NCBI GenBank assembly: GCA_026182355.1
Contig: JAPFBL010000167.1
Span: 657,001-721,000 of the forward strand
Length of the DNA: 64,000 bases
Reading direction: 5' to 3'
Source: Hermatobates lingyangjiaoensis
Taxonomy: Eukaryota; Arthropoda; Insecta; Hemiptera; Hermatobatidae
The notes under the pieces were generated by a model. That model was given only the letters and a program-made list of their open reading frames with translations, did no database searches and was not told the origin of the DNA. The position numbers and the translations under genes were made by a program. This document shows positions 23,248-33,779 of the stretch, in pieces. The number at the start of each line of letters is the position of its first letter. Positions within the stretch are counted from its first letter, which is position 1.

Positions 23248-23538
23248 TCAACAGGTAGTGACAAGGTGAGGTTTCCCCAGGGTCTTTTCTTTACCTCTCA
23301 TTGATTGGTTCGTCTTCTGACTGCCTTCGTACAGTTTCAGAATTCTTGTGAATCCACTGGCGTGGCTGTTGATAGTGGGTTCTTTCTCTAGAATAAAAAT
23401 GGCTTCCAAAATTTGCAGTCTTATATGGTCATGTTCCTGTTTTAATATTACGGTGTTGTCGTTTAGCATTTCCCTCGTTAATCTTAACCCATGTACTGCT
23501 GCGACATGTTCCTTAGGTCCTCCGGATGCAAGATGCAT
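23248..23538 (-). pseudogene. PLE-3 endonuclease C-terminal fragment
   Basis: Only the end of the GIY-YIG endonuclease part remains: GGPKEHVAAVHGLRLTREML, then EHDHIRLQILEAIFILEKEP and NSHASGFTRILKLY. The pattern (E)H-x-R-x-x-ILEA-x-FI-x-x-x-x-P-x-(I)N is the usual closing helix region of PLE endonucleases and matches PLE-4 (LMILEVQNILERRSNIN). No RT motif is present upstream; the copy is 5'-truncated at the join with the right arm. Below it on the minus strand follow about 100 bases and then the hammerhead-like core. Confidence 0.75.
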
Positions 23539-23716
23539 TGTGGAAGATAATCATCATTCTGAAGATGATCCAGATGTCTCGGGAAACCTCACCTTGTCAC
23601 TACCTGTTGATAACTTCTGTTGTCATGTTTACGTTGACTTTGCGAATAGTTTGAGTTTTTTTCAGTTTAAATTTATATTTGTTTTTTAAGTAAATTGTCA
23701 AACTACGATAACTTTC

Positions 23717-23890
23717 TTGATAATGGTCGACGAAGACCGAAACATGTCGATGATATACAAGAATAAAAACTTTGGAGAATTGATTTATCTTGTCCCAAAC
23801 TTATGGAAGCCAGAGGTAAGGAAATTTGAAAAATTAATTCGAAAATGCGTCAAAATTGAAATAGGCATAGGTTTTAATAGAACATATATA
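23717..23890 (+). pseudogene. PLE-3 N-terminal domain fragment, right arm
   Basis: Same fragment as 22926-23141 in inverted orientation, identical through FGELIYLVPNLWK to GIGFNRT, then lost in a (TA)n tract. The in-frame ATG codons at about 23726, 23742 and 23748-23751 overlap or directly follow the predicted ribozyme cleavage site. Confidence 0.65.
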
Positions 23891-23902
23891 TATATATATA
23901 TA

Positions 23903-24055
23903 ACTTTAAATTACACAAAGCACGACACAGAAAAGAGAATACAAAGAAAACTTACAGAATTCAATATTTCGAACTGTTGTTCGTCATCAGGAGAGTAGAC
24001 TAGTAGAGAGGACGAAGTGAGAGAGATCTCCCCACGTCGAAGAACGGAGCGCGAA
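23903..24055 (-). mobile_element. PLE pseudo-LTR element, family F13 (copy a)
   Basis: Single-armed copy between (TA)n tracts (23884-23902 and 24063-24100). It matches 45335-45485 from the outer end (ATTACACAAAGCACGACACAG) through the core to GGGGAGATCTCTCTCACTTC. Confidence 0.75.
23963..23990 (-). ncRNA. Hammerhead-like core, family F13
   Basis: Canonical box CTGATGA (23984-23990), one extra C, hairpin GAAC-AACA-GTTC, then GAAATATT (23963-23970): ATAT palindrome and T site base. CTC before the box can pair in part with GA after the site. Confidence 0.6.
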
Positions 24056-24068
24056 ACCTATATAATAT

Positions 24069-24100
<32 letters not shown>

Positions 24101-24103
<3 letters not shown>

Positions 24104-24404
24104 TCAGTATTAAAATGGAAAACTGCCGAGTTTAGCTGGTATAGACTCAAGTGGTCATTTGATAGTGTAGAGTTCATCATGAAAGACAAACAGGTGTCAT
24201 TCAGTCGTGAAAGAACTCATCAGCCTGTCTTGAATACCTCCTTCAAGATGTAAATACTTTATAGTTCAGCCACCATACACATCCCCATTACTAGGGGTTT
24301 CCTTTTTTATTGTAATACATAACTTTAGGCTTCTTATCATTCTTCCTTCTTTACTTTACGGTCTTTAATAAAAAGGATTTTAATTCTAAGGTAGTGCAAT
24401 CAGT
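24101..24404. other. Unassigned sequence
   Basis: No feature recognised. Confidence 0.45.
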
Positions 24405-24670
24405 TATCATATGGTATTTACTCATTGTAGGGTTAAAAGCTAATGAAATAGCCTCCACATAAAGAAATGTAATACTATAAATATCGCGTTTCTGTTCTTC
24501 TTCAGTCAATAACGAAAAAGAAGAAGAAGAACTTCCGAAATTATCTTTGTTAATGCCTGAAGAAGAACACTAAGTGTTGTTTACTGAAACGCGTTGTAAA
24601 CTGAAACTCGTTGTTTACAGTATTAAATTTCTATATGTGGAGACTATATCATTAGCTTTTTACCCTACAA
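24405..24670 (+). mobile_element. PLE pseudo-LTR element, family F4 (copy b)
   Basis: Starts with ATGGTATTTACTCATTGTAG and ends AGCTTTTTACCCTAC, with short inverted ends. A core-like stretch at 24557-24595 has CTGAAGA, GAACAC-TAA-GTGTT and, after an eight-base insertion, GAAACGCGTT. Extra minus-strand CTGAAGAAG and GAAACGCG traces near 24485-24503 suggest a second, decayed arm. Confidence 0.65.
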
Positions 24671-25004
24671 AAAGGATTTTGTGTATAACAATTCCATTTG
24701 AGGGGTATGTTAAATTTGATAATATACTAGTAGTAGGATCATGGTTATCGAATTAATCTGTTTAAATAAGTCTTTTGATAATTAAATGAAAACAACCTGA
24801 AGCATTTTATAAGAAATATTGAAATCAAATTTATTTATTTTTTTTTTAAACAAATAAAATATTTCTTGTCGCTTTTAGAATAAGGAAGACTAAGTCTACA
24901 CGCGAAAGAAGAGAAAAAAAGTCTATGTAAGCTTAGTGTTTCTACTTCTTATTCTAATCATGAGTAAAGATTTGAATAATCTTAGGCCTTAGTCTATATA
25001 TATA

Positions 25005-25137
25005 TAAATCAATGATCAAACCACAATAAGAAAATGGGAAAGCAGGACTAAGATCTTTCAACCGTAACAAGCGATCTTCGTCAGAGTAGATCTTGGTCTT
25101 GCTTTCACATTTTCTTATTGTGGTTTGATCATTGATC
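25005..25137. mobile_element. PLE pseudo-LTR hairpin, family F1 (copy d)
   Basis: Left arm 25005-25086 (minus, with core CTGACGA, hairpin, GAAAGATCTT) and right arm about 25087-25137 are inverted. A compact example: the right arm lacks the core. (TA)n tracts lie on both sides (24995-25005 and 25140-25192). Confidence 0.75.
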
Positions 25138-25281
25138 TTATATATATATATTATATATATATATATAATATATATATATATTATTATATATAATTAAAAG
25201 AAACGGTCCAGCGGACTTTTTTAAAAAAAATAAATTCAAAACGAAGGAAATACACAGAAAGACACAGACATAACTCACATC

Positions 25282-25307
25282 GATATTTCGACCATCGTCG
25301 TCATCAG
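25282..25307 (-). ncRNA. Hammerhead-like core, family F14, left arm
   Basis: CTGATGA, extra C, hairpin GAC-GATG-GTC, GAAATATC (ATAT palindrome, C site base). Stem I: TC/GA next to the core, then after a small internal loop CAC/GTG. Confidence 0.6.
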
Positions 25308-25387
25308 GAGGTGTGAAGAGCGAAGAGTCCCGCAGGAAGACAGGGGTACCGCCCTTCATTCATTCATTCATTCGCTCTTCACACCTC

Positions 25388-25413
25388 CTGATGACAACGA
25401 TGGTCGAAATATC
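25388..25413 (+). ncRNA. Hammerhead-like core, family F14, right arm
   Basis: CTGATGA (25388-25394), extra C, a short hairpin AAC-GATG-GTC with one mismatch, GAAATATC (25406-25413). It is the mirror copy of 25282-25307 with one base changed in the hairpin. Confidence 0.6.
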
Positions 25414-25498
25414 GATGTGAGTTTTGTCTGTGTCTTTCTGTGTGTTTCCTTCGTTTTGAATTTATTATGTTTTGAATATATATATATATATATATATA

Positions 25499-25608
25499 GG
25501 TGAGTCCTCTAATCGGGGTTCGGTCAATTTTCCAGGATAAAAAATCAAACTCTCGTTGCCAACGTTTCGGTTTTATTTAAAACCTTTTTCATAGGCCTAC
25601 AAACAAAG
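25499..25608 (-). mobile_element. PLE pseudo-LTR fragment, family F3 (copy e)
   Basis: Almost identical to the outer part of the arm at 22217-22320, including CCTATGAAAAAGG, the hairpin and GAAACGTTGG. It starts right after a (TA)n tract (25475-25498) and is truncated after GGCCTACAAACAAAG. Single arm only. Confidence 0.75.
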
Positions 25609-25609
25609 A

Positions 25610-25975
25610 TTATATCACACAATAAGTGACTGCATAGCCCGTGGGTAGTTGCTCGTCATCTTAATGTCTCTTTGCTGTATATGTTTGTTTATTGTTTGTT
25701 TCATTGGATTTTTCTAAAAACATTGCGATGGACACTAAATGTATATGTAAAATAAAGGGTGTTTTTTGTTATTTTTTTTCATTTTTTTATTTTTACAGAT
25801 CCCTGCATTGGGGCATTGGGATGGTCCCTTTTTGATATTATTTTTAAAACAAAAAAAATAATAACTAAAATATTAAAGAAAGGATTATTTTGTTATTAAC
25901 AGATTGAATCCTTCATAAATGATCTTTTCATAGGTTGTTCAGTTAAATCATTAGTTGTGCAATCCGTAATTGTGT
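25610..25975. other. AT-rich sequence without recognised genes
   Basis: No feature recognised. Confidence 0.5.
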
Positions 25976-26149
25976 GATATTTACTCATTCTGAGGTAAAA
26001 TGGATAAACAAACAAAATTATATCTGATTAGATATAATTTGTATTATAGTGTCTTCCTGATGATGAACACAAAGTGTTTGAAACGGGTTGAATAAAACTT
26101 CATTTTAGTGGAGACTTTTGTTTGTTTATCCATTTTACCTCAGAATGAG
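25976..26149 (+). mobile_element. PLE pseudo-LTR element, family F4 variant (copy d)
   Basis: Inverted ends of about 30 bases (25987-26017 and 26116-26149, TGAGGTAAAATGGATAAACA) enclose a plus-strand core. The overall plan equals F4 (TATTTACTCAT start, GTGGAGAC near the end) but the ends are a different, longer sequence, so it is a sister subfamily. Confidence 0.65.
26057..26089 (+). ncRNA. Hammerhead-like core, family F4 variant
   Basis: Canonical CTGATGA, then a hairpin AACAC-AAA-GTGTT with G-T closing pairs, then GAAACGGGTT. The palindrome is broken (ACGGGT instead of ACGCGT), so stem III is weaker than in 33686-33718. Confidence 0.5.
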
Positions 26150-26280
26150 TTGTTTAGTTAGTTCTAGTGAAATTTTTGTGTTTAAGTATTGATTTATGCT
26201 ATTAACATTATTTTTTTTATTGTTTAAACCGATTCCCTAACGAGTGTAAAACGTCAGCCCTTTATGGTCTTTTTGTTTGA

Positions 26281-26704
26281 TTGGTGATTCTACATTGAGA
26301 GTTCTAAATTTTGCCTAACTCAAGTGTATTTAGAGTAGGGATCTTTAACGAGTATCTGACATCGTACAGGCTTGGTACCGACATCTTAACGTCCTCTCCA
26401 AGGAACGAGGTACTCAGATTTATTCACCTCCCGTGTGAATAAATCGAGAGCTATGTGGGTATCGAAACCCGGACCTGTTTTGGTATTATTTAGTGCTCCC
26501 AGCTTATTCAGCCATATCACTGAAAACAACAACAAAACAGACTGATACCTTTTTTACGTGAAAGCTCTTTTGCCGCATCTCGGTAGCTACAAGCTCTAGC
26601 CTAGGATAGAGGCAAACAAAACCTCCGAGATACCGGACCTTCAAACAAAACCCCGGACCTACCTTTCAGAGGTGAAAACTTTAACCACCGAGCTCTCCTG
26701 GCCC
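26281..26704 (-). mobile_element. tRNA-headed SINE interrupted by a 184-bp insertion
   Basis: The body (26285-26476) and the tRNA head (26661-26704) match the SINE at 1756-2080 but are separated by 26477-26660. The nine bases CCCGGACCT occur on both sides of the insert (26468-26476 and 26652-26660), as a target duplication would. The insert itself has a hairpin-prone segment (GGTAGCTACAAGCTCTAGCC) and is not recognised. Confidence 0.7.
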
Positions 26705-27665
26705 CTCTTGACACTCTTAGATCATTCTGTCTGTTTGTAGTAAGCCCATCCAGTTTTACATGTTACTCCGTCTCTAAGTTTGTTTTCTTTTTAATTATGC
26801 TGAGATGATTAGGGTTTGCTGAAAGATATGAACAAGTAAGAAGGCAATAATCGTGCATTTCAGTAATAAGCAGAGATGGTGAGGGAGTGATGGTAGGGGA
26901 TATAAACTTGAAGAGTTCACAGAAGAAGGAAGCACTTAGCTTTATAGTTAGTACTTCAAACTAAGCATTAATATATACTTAATAATGAATGTATCCATGA
27001 CAATTGATTCTGAAGATGTATAATTGTTATGTAAACCCGTTGGCTTGTAACTCGCTAAGGGAGCTAAAGGAGACATTTGCATTTCTTATCAGCCAATTTC
27101 CCTTGGTTTCCACTAGTTTTTGGTGGATTCTTATCTGTAATCGAATCTTAAGTCCTAATCTAATGCATTTGTCTTAAATAAAGTTTACTCTCTTTGTAGT
27201 TACAATCAACATGATATTTTTATTGTAAAATATATGCTTTGTCTTTAATGCTAGTTGTTTAAAATTTAAAAACAAAGAACTAATATAATATTGCATTCAA
27301 TTATCATCATTATAATCAACAAAACGTCTATGTTGTATTGTAAGTTTATTTGAGGGTTGCTTTATTTAAGAGGATTGTTGACCATGAGCTTGCCTTCTAA
27401 GCGGCTGTCATTTAAACTTAGCAGTCACTTTGTCAATGTACTTGATATAATTTCTCGGCCCCTGAATATCCAAAATAGTAAATTGGTTTTCGAGGATCAG
27501 GTCTAAAATAATAACAATTAATTATCAGTCCATATTTCGTTGAAGATTGTTCAGCATTATCAAGGCTAAAAAGTACCTCTTTTCTAGTATTATTTGCAGT
27601 ATTACTAATTCTGAATTTTTTTTTTTTTGGGTCTTGATTCAAATAATTTCGGTAATAGTTCGGAT
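26705..27665. other. AT-rich sequence without recognised genes
   Basis: No coding or repeat feature recognised. Confidence 0.5.
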
Positions 27666-27666
27666 G

Positions 27667-28665
27667 ATAAATTATTATTTTGGACCTAATACAATATACA
27701 TCGATAACTAATTTAGTATTTTGTCAATAGAGGAAGATGTGACCGATATAAAGTGAAGAGTAATATGGTAGATTTGCTGTATTTGATATTTTTTTCCATT
27801 TTCATAGTGTTCATGTGAGAGTAGTCAAAACTTGAAGTATAATATGGTATGTTTGGTATGATATGATATGGTATCATAAATTAATATTTTAGACCTAATA
27901 CAATATACATCGATAACTAATTTAGTATTTTGTCAATAGAGGAAGATGTGACCAATATATACAGTCAAAAGATGAAGTGTAATATGGTATGTTTGCTGTG
28001 ATATGATATGGTATGATAAATTATTATTTTGGACCTAATACAATATACATCGATAACTAATTTAGTATTTTGTCAATAGAGGAAGATGTGACCAATATAT
28101 ACAGTCAAAAGATGAAGTGTAATATGGTATGTTTGCTGTGATATGATATGGTATGATAAATTATTATTTTGGACCTAATACAATATACATCGATAACTAA
28201 TTTAGTATTTTGTCAATAGAGGAAGAGGTGACCGATATATACAGTCAAAAGATGAAGTGTAATATGGTATGTTTGCTATGATATGATATGGTATGATAAA
28301 TTATTATTTTGGACCTAATACAATATACCTCCCTTAACTAATTTAGTATTTTGTCAATAGAGGAAGATGTGACCGATATATACAGTCAAAAGATGAAGTG
28401 TAATATGGTATGTTTGCTATGATATGATATGGTATGATAAATTATTATTTTGGACCTAATACAATATACCTCGATAACTAATTTAGTATTTTGTCAATAG
28501 AGGAAGATGTTACCGATATATACAGTCAAAAGATGAAGTGTAATATGGTATGTTTGCTATGATATGATATGGTATGATAAATTATTATTTTGGACCTAAT
28601 ACAATATACCTCGATAACTAATTTAGTATTTTGTCAATAGAGGAAGATGTGACTGATATATACTT
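27667..28665. repeat. Satellite array, about 140-bp unit, seven copies
   Basis: The marker GGACCTAATACAATATAC begins at 27682, 27891 (as AGACCT), 28031, 28171, 28311, 28452 and 28592, so the period is 140-141 except for the first unit of about 209. Units differ by single bases such as CATCGATAACTA, CCTCCCTTAACTA and CCTCGATAACTA. No coding potential. Confidence 0.93.
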
Positions 28666-29790
28666 TCGTTTCTGGAAAAGAGACGTGCTGTATTTTCGTC
28701 TAAAACATTTGTATGGTTAAATTCACATGGCGACCTTCCACTTATAGGATAGACTCCTTAATGGCCTAGCATCCATCTGCTAAAGGCTTCATAAACTTGT
28801 GCCAAGGCTGACCGTAGTGTCTACTGTGTAGTTACGATTTAGACCAGCTGCCAGCTAGTTCAGCTCTAGTCATTCAAACTCCGACTACGTCCTCATCCGA
28901 GGAGAGTAGATTATAGAGTCGCTTCTTGGCAAATAGGCACCAAATAGCAGAGATGCCGTGTGCGGGTGATGGATAAAGACACGCAAATTACGTCGTGTAT
29001 AGCTTATGTTTGAAGTGCATTTTTTTTTTATTATCTTTATACACAATAAATAAATAATTCTTTTTTCGATATTTTTTAGTTATTTTTTTTTTAAATAATA
29101 TCGAAAGAGATGCCCAATGCTGCTAATCCGCTAAAATAAACAATGAAAAAAAAATAACAAAAAACACTCTTTATTTAATATAAACATTTGTAACTAAAAA
29201 AGAGAGAGAGAAAAAAACAAATATTTGAGATTTTGTCGTTTAACCTACAAAATGAAATAAAGTCATTTTATTTGGGTGTAATCGGAATGAGAAGTGTAGT
29301 TTGTTTTGGAATTGCAAAACACTAGATGCGAAATTTAACAGGAAATCCAAGATATATTGGCAGTGTTATTGAAATAATGATAATCCTATTAACTGGTTGG
29401 TTGTACGACTTCCAACAGATGTTTGATCGATTCACTTAACATTTATGAGGCGTCGCCAGAACAATGCTAGCCGATCGATTTTACCCCTTCTAAAGGTCTG
29501 CTTCATTAATTTTCAGTTCTCTGCATTGCTTTACTCAGTCAACTTCTTATATTTAATTAATTTGTAAACTTTTTTTTGTTTGTTTTGTTACAATGGGTTC
29601 AGTAATTAACATCTATTAGATGTTTAAGAGGATATTGACACCATATGTCATGATATCATTTGCGATATTCCTATCAGCTTTTGTCCAGGAGACCATTGGT
29701 ATAATTGTGATGACATCGGTGATTCTATCGTATACGAGATATCAAACATTGCGTCATTCGGTTTAAACTATCGTATCAACTACTCGCAGA
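28666..29790. other. Unassigned sequence
   Basis: 28680-28980 is less AT-rich than its surroundings and might be an old element, but I recognise no end or domain. The remainder is AT-rich. Confidence 0.45.
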
Positions 29791-29798
29791 TTATTTTT

Positions 29799-30091
29799 AC
29801 TAAAATTGCAATAATTAGTAAAATCGCAATAATTACTAATATCGCAATAATTAGTAAAATCTCAATAATTAGTAAAATCGCAATAATTACTAATATCGCA
29901 ATAATTAGTAAAATCTCAATAATTAGTAAAATAGCAATAATTACTAATATCGCAATAATTAGTAAAATCGCAATAATTAGTAAAATCGCAATAATTACTA
30001 ATATCGCGATAACTAGTAAAATCGCAATAATTAGTAAAATCGCAATAATTAGTACAATCGCAATAATTAGTAAAATCGCAATAATTACTAA
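29799..30091. repeat. 18-bp tandem repeat, about 16 copies
   Basis: Unit AAAATCGCAATAATTAGT, with alternation of AGT/ACT and AAAATC/AATATC. A 123-codon minus-strand frame with repeating IIAILL residues is a by-product of the unit length. Confidence 0.92.
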
Positions 30092-30144
30092 TTCTCCTTG
30101 TTTGAATAGATAATTAACTAAGTATTTAAAATTATAGAAAAATG

Positions 30145-30230
30145 TCTGCACATAAAGTTGTTTTGTAACAAAACAACGCGTTTCAAGCTCATAGTGTTCT
30201 TCTTCAGGTTTGTCAGCTTTAGTGAAAAGT
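30145..30230 (-). mobile_element. PLE pseudo-LTR fragment, family F4 (copy e)
   Basis: Minus-strand fragment with the F4 core and TTGTTTTGTTACAAAACAAC after it, a small hairpin. It follows the 18-bp array within about 60 bases. Confidence 0.6.
30175..30207 (-). ncRNA. Hammerhead-like core, family F4
   Basis: CTGAAGA (30201-30207), extra A, GAACAC hairpin whose 3' side has decayed, GAAACGCGTT (30175-30184). The ACGCGT palindrome and T site base are intact. Confidence 0.5.
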
Positions 30231-30299
30231 CAGAAACAGGTGTTCAAAACTTGTTATTTAATAAAAATTTGGTTTGGATGCAAAGGAAGTCAGTGACAC

Positions 30300-30568
30300 A
30301 TAGGTTATACTCGTAGATCATCTCTTTGTGATACCACTAAACGAACATTCTACTTTGGGAGTCCTAAACTTTGTGTCCTAACTCAAGTGTGTTTAGAGTA
30401 GGGATCTTTAACCAATACCTGACATCGCATAGTTTTGGTTTGGATGTGCTGCGGATGTGATCAGATTTTTTTTTCATTTATTGTTTGAATAAATCGAGTG
30501 TCAGAGTGCGATTTGAACCGCAGATCTACCATTCCCGTGGGGAGAACGTTGCCACTGAGTAACTATGA
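30300..30568 (-). mobile_element. Old tRNA-headed SINE copy
   Basis: Diverged member of the main SINE family. Recognisable are the body (GTGTTTAGAGTAGGGATCTT near 30387, ACCTGACATCGCAT), AATAAATCGAGTGTC and a decayed head with GCCACTGAGTAACTATGATC at its 5' end. Confidence 0.75.
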
Positions 30569-30570
30569 TC

Positions 30571-31840
30571 CCTGTTATTTAATAAAACTCTTTATCGATA
30601 ATTTCCTATAATTTATGAAAATGAGATAATGCTGCATAGTAACTGACTGCACAACTATAAAACAACTGATTACTCTCATAAGCATCAAATGTTTCTCTAT
30701 ATGATAAAAATGATCATATTAATTATTTTTAAAAAATGTAAATGACAGCATGATTCCAGAGTAGAAGTTTATTGATGTTTGATCAATATGTATTGATAAT
30801 CTTTTAGGATATCGTTACAAGCAATATCAGTTAAAGGATTTTTGTCATATGAAGAAAATCTGTGAATGTCAGCACATCCTGGTGAAGAGTAGTAAAGATG
30901 CTGATCTAATGCCTCTGATAAATATTGCCTACTTAAGAATCAAATCTGTCACAGAGAGTCTAACCTTTTCCAATTGTCTTCTCTCATTGTGAAATTCTGG
31001 TAAATGAGAGGATGGATACACATCCATTTCCCGTTTATCACCGTTAAGAGATTCATTTCTAGCAATCAAAGTAATGTAATAAAGAGATATTTTAACTAGG
31101 CAAGTTTTGGAAAGGTGTTGAGAATTCTTTACCAACCCAATCCCATACTCGTCACAAAGAAATCAAAGTGTATTGTGCTTTTGTACGCCTTAGTTCGCTA
31201 AGCTCTTTCACGGATTCAGTTTTTTTGCAACTATGACTTGACACTTTATAGTAATGAGGAAATAATTTTTGGTGATTTATTTATGTGCTATTTTGTAGGT
31301 GATGTAGTTTTTAATATTTATGACAGCTTTAAGTCGAAAACTGCAGAATTTTACTGGGCTGCTAGAAAAAGAATGGTATTTCCATCACATGGGAGTAGGA
31401 TAAAAAATAGAATGCCAGCTTTAAAGAGACTTGCATCTGATTGCCATCCCATAAATCATATCAGCCCTTTCCACCATTCTATTAAGAATTGAGACTTAAT
31501 TCAAGAAGTGTAAGAGTTGTCATATATATATAAAAAGTTTTCAAAATTATTTCTTCTTCTTAGTGCTATGAATTATTCTCATCTTGTAAAATATTACATC
31601 ATCCATGTCCAACAAAGTATGACAACTGAGTCACCTTCTAAAAAGTTATATCATGAGTAATTTCCACCATTCCCTTCTTACTGAGTATCCATATAGGAAA
31701 AGGTGAGATGAAATATTTTGAATTGTCAAGAATGATATCCGCCATGTAGAAGAATTGAGTCACCATCTAGAAAGTAATATTATGAATCATTTCTCGTCGT
31801 AATGAGTGTTCAACTAGGAAAATATGAAATGAGTTATTTT
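30571..31840. other. Unassigned sequence, degenerate repeats toward the end
   Basis: The open frame at 31238-31492 has no recognisable domain and is probably not a gene. From about 31540 phrases such as GAGTCACCATCTAGAAAGT recur loosely, as older units of the array that follows. Confidence 0.4.
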
Positions 31841-32270
31841 CTCTTTGTAGATATAATCAGCCGTGTCTACCATTCTATGAGAACACTCTTATCTATGCGA
31901 TGGTGTCATATTCGTTTTATCACTAAACCACCGTGATAGTATAATGTGAGTAATCACTGAAGAATGTTTCTTCTTATTTTCTGCTTGTATATGTAATCAG
32001 CCATGTCCATCATTCTATGAGAATACTTTTATCTATGCTATGGTGTCATGCGTCATATTCGTTTTATCACTAAACCGCCGTGATAGTATAATGTGAGTAT
32101 TCACTGAAAAATGTTTCTTCTTACTATTTTCTCCTTGTAGATGTAATCAGCCGTGTCCACCATTCTATGAGAACACTCTTATCTATGCGATGGTGTCATG
32201 CGTCATATTCGTTTTATCACTAAACCACCGTGATAGTATAATGTGAGTATTCACTGAAAAATGTTTCCAT
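31841..32270. repeat. Tandem repeat, 140-150-bp unit, three copies
   Basis: CATTCTATGAGAACACTC starts at 31871, 32011 and 32161. Each unit also has GGTGTCAT...TTCGTTTTATCACTAAACC and GTGATAGTATAATGTGAGTA. Confidence 0.85.
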
Positions 32271-32577
32271 CACTTGTTATACGTTATATTTTATAATCAA
32301 ACAAAATAACTTGAGTTACTACTTTGCTATAGTCACGAGACTAAAAGTAGATTCTGTTTCTAAAGCAAGCCTGTGCGATGACTCCCTAAATTCCCCATTG
32401 AAATTCTCTCAGTGTTGCCGTGTTTTACAATAGACATAGGCGAAGGCATTGTTATGCTAGAAGACGACGGTCTGATGGTCTTCACTCAAGCCCATTTTGA
32501 TTTTCTGTTGGAAGGTTGCTTAAAAACAAAACAGTCAACTCGATGAAAACTATAGCATCAATTTGAAGCATTCCATT

Positions 32578-33010
32578 ACAGTTGAACCTCGCAATACGGA
32601 ACGAGATGGTATTGCAATTTACTCGTATCGCAAAAATTACTAAATAATATTCACATTAATTATTATTTTTAATTAATTATTATTATTAATTAATTATTTT
32701 CAAAGTAATCATTAATTAACTAACCCCAAAATACCGTTTTTTAAGTTAATTTTTGAATAAAAAAGGTGAAATCCGAAAAAAATAAACAACACTGTACATA
32801 TAGGATGAATAATATTACTTGAACAATAAATCTGTGCTAGAAATAATCTTATTTTATTAATCTATAAAAGTTAAAATGGAAACTATCTAAACGTGAGTAA
32901 GACGATCGCACCTACTATGAATTTTTACTACTCGTATGAAACAAAAATTCTTACGAATCGCTGCTCGTAAAGCGAATTGTTCGTAAGAGGAGGTACGCGT
33001 ACGACGATGT
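32578..33010. mobile_element. Possible pogo/Tigger-like MITE
   Basis: Starts TACAGTTGAACCTCGCAATA, which fits the CAGTTG-ACCTCG type termini of pogo/Tigger elements including the TA target. The inner part has CTCGTATCGCAAAAATTAC near 32620 and inverted ACTCGTATGAAACAAAAATTC and TTACGAATCGCTGCTCGTAA near 32930-32975. The right end (GTAAGAGGAGGTACGCGTA) is only partly complementary to the left end, so it is an old copy. Confidence 0.45.
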
Positions 33011-33515
33011 TCTACTTTATTTGTAGATAATCACCAAACGTCAAGAATATCTCATGTGAATTATTTCTCGGATTAAGAATGTTTTCTGGATTTTGATTCA
33101 GTTGAAAGACTAGAGAATGATGTGTTCGGTGCGGATAGAGTTGGTTAGAAGTAAGTTTCTCTAACCAAATCATAGGTCCTAAAGAAACATCACGTTAGTA
33201 TCAGTGTTTCAGTGATTTGGGTGAAATATTGTGTTAGGAAGAAAGAGTCAAATTTGGTCATCTCATCTTCACCATAAAATAGTTGTATGATGAAACAAAT
33301 GTAAATTTATGTACATGCTTGATAATAATGCCACGTTAAAATTTTTAAAAATGGATTTCATTTAAAATATTATCCATTCTGCTAAGTTTTCGATGGTTAT
33401 CAGTATTTAATCATACTGAATTTGAGAATTTGAAGCACCTAATTGTACTTTTGAAGATAAAAACTTATAAAAATATCTAGAAACAGAAAAAAATCAAAAC
33501 AATATACTAATGTAG
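33011..33515. other. AT-rich sequence without recognised genes
   Basis: No feature recognised. Confidence 0.5.
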
Positions 33516-33775
33516 TGCAATCAGTTATTATGTGGTATTTACTCATTGTAGGGTAAAAAACTTTCCGCCTTATTTTATTTTATATTTCATACTTTCCGCC
33601 TTATTTTATTTTATATTAATTTTTGTACTTATTTACTTTGTACTATAGATGACTCTCTGGTGTCATTGTATTGTTTAGTTAATGCCTGAGGAAGAACACT
33701 ACGTGTTCGAAACGCGTTGTTTATATCATTAAATTTTTTATATGTGGAGACCATTTCATTAGATTTTTACCCTAC
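33516..33775 (+). mobile_element. PLE pseudo-LTR element, family F4 (copy c)
   Basis: GTAGGGTAAAAA (33548-33559) and TTTTTACCCTAC (33764-33775) are inverted ends. Between them lie a doubled ACTTTCCGCCTTATTTTATT segment (33560 and 33592) and the best F4 core. TATGTGGAGACCATTTCATT near the right end is common to the F4 copies. Confidence 0.7.
33686..33718 (+). ncRNA. Hammerhead-like core, family F4, best copy
   Basis: CTGAGGA (33686-33692), extra A, perfect hairpin GAACAC-TAC-GTGTTC, GAAACGCGTT (33709-33718). ACGCGT is a perfect six-base palindrome, followed by T. Stem I pairing is weak (one or two pairs). Confidence 0.6.
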
Positions 33776-33779
33776 AAAA

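Larger units (their letters stand above)
22935..23890. mobile_element. PLE-3, palindrome that preserves a unit-to-unit junction
   Basis: Left arm 22935 to about 23270 (minus) and right arm about 23580-23890 (plus) are inverted copies. Read on the minus strand the order is EN C-terminus (23538-23248), 3' untranslated part, hammerhead-like core (23141-23110), N-terminal domain of the next unit (to 22926), then a (TA)n tract. The copy therefore derives from a tandem of two units joined by the pseudo-LTR. The right arm has the core and N-terminal part but only a trace of the C-terminal side. Both arms stop at almost the same N-terminal position. Confidence 0.8.
25232..25468. mobile_element. PLE pseudo-LTR hairpin, family F14, both cores present
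   Basis: Arms about 25232-25330 and 25372-25468 are inverted copies, from AAATTCAAAACGAAGGAAA outward to GTGTGAAGAGCG inward. The loop contains CCGCAGGAAGACAGGGGTAC and a short (CATT)n run. Both arms keep canonical CTGATGA boxes. (TA)n tracts flank the element. Confidence 0.82.

Noticed and set aside
29780..30151. 123-codon hydrophobic frame that looks like a membrane protein
   Set aside because: It is the translation of the 18-bp tandem repeat, with no start context or homology.
31238..31492. 84-codon frame, possible exon
   Set aside because: No recognisable domain, no clear splice context, surroundings are repeats.
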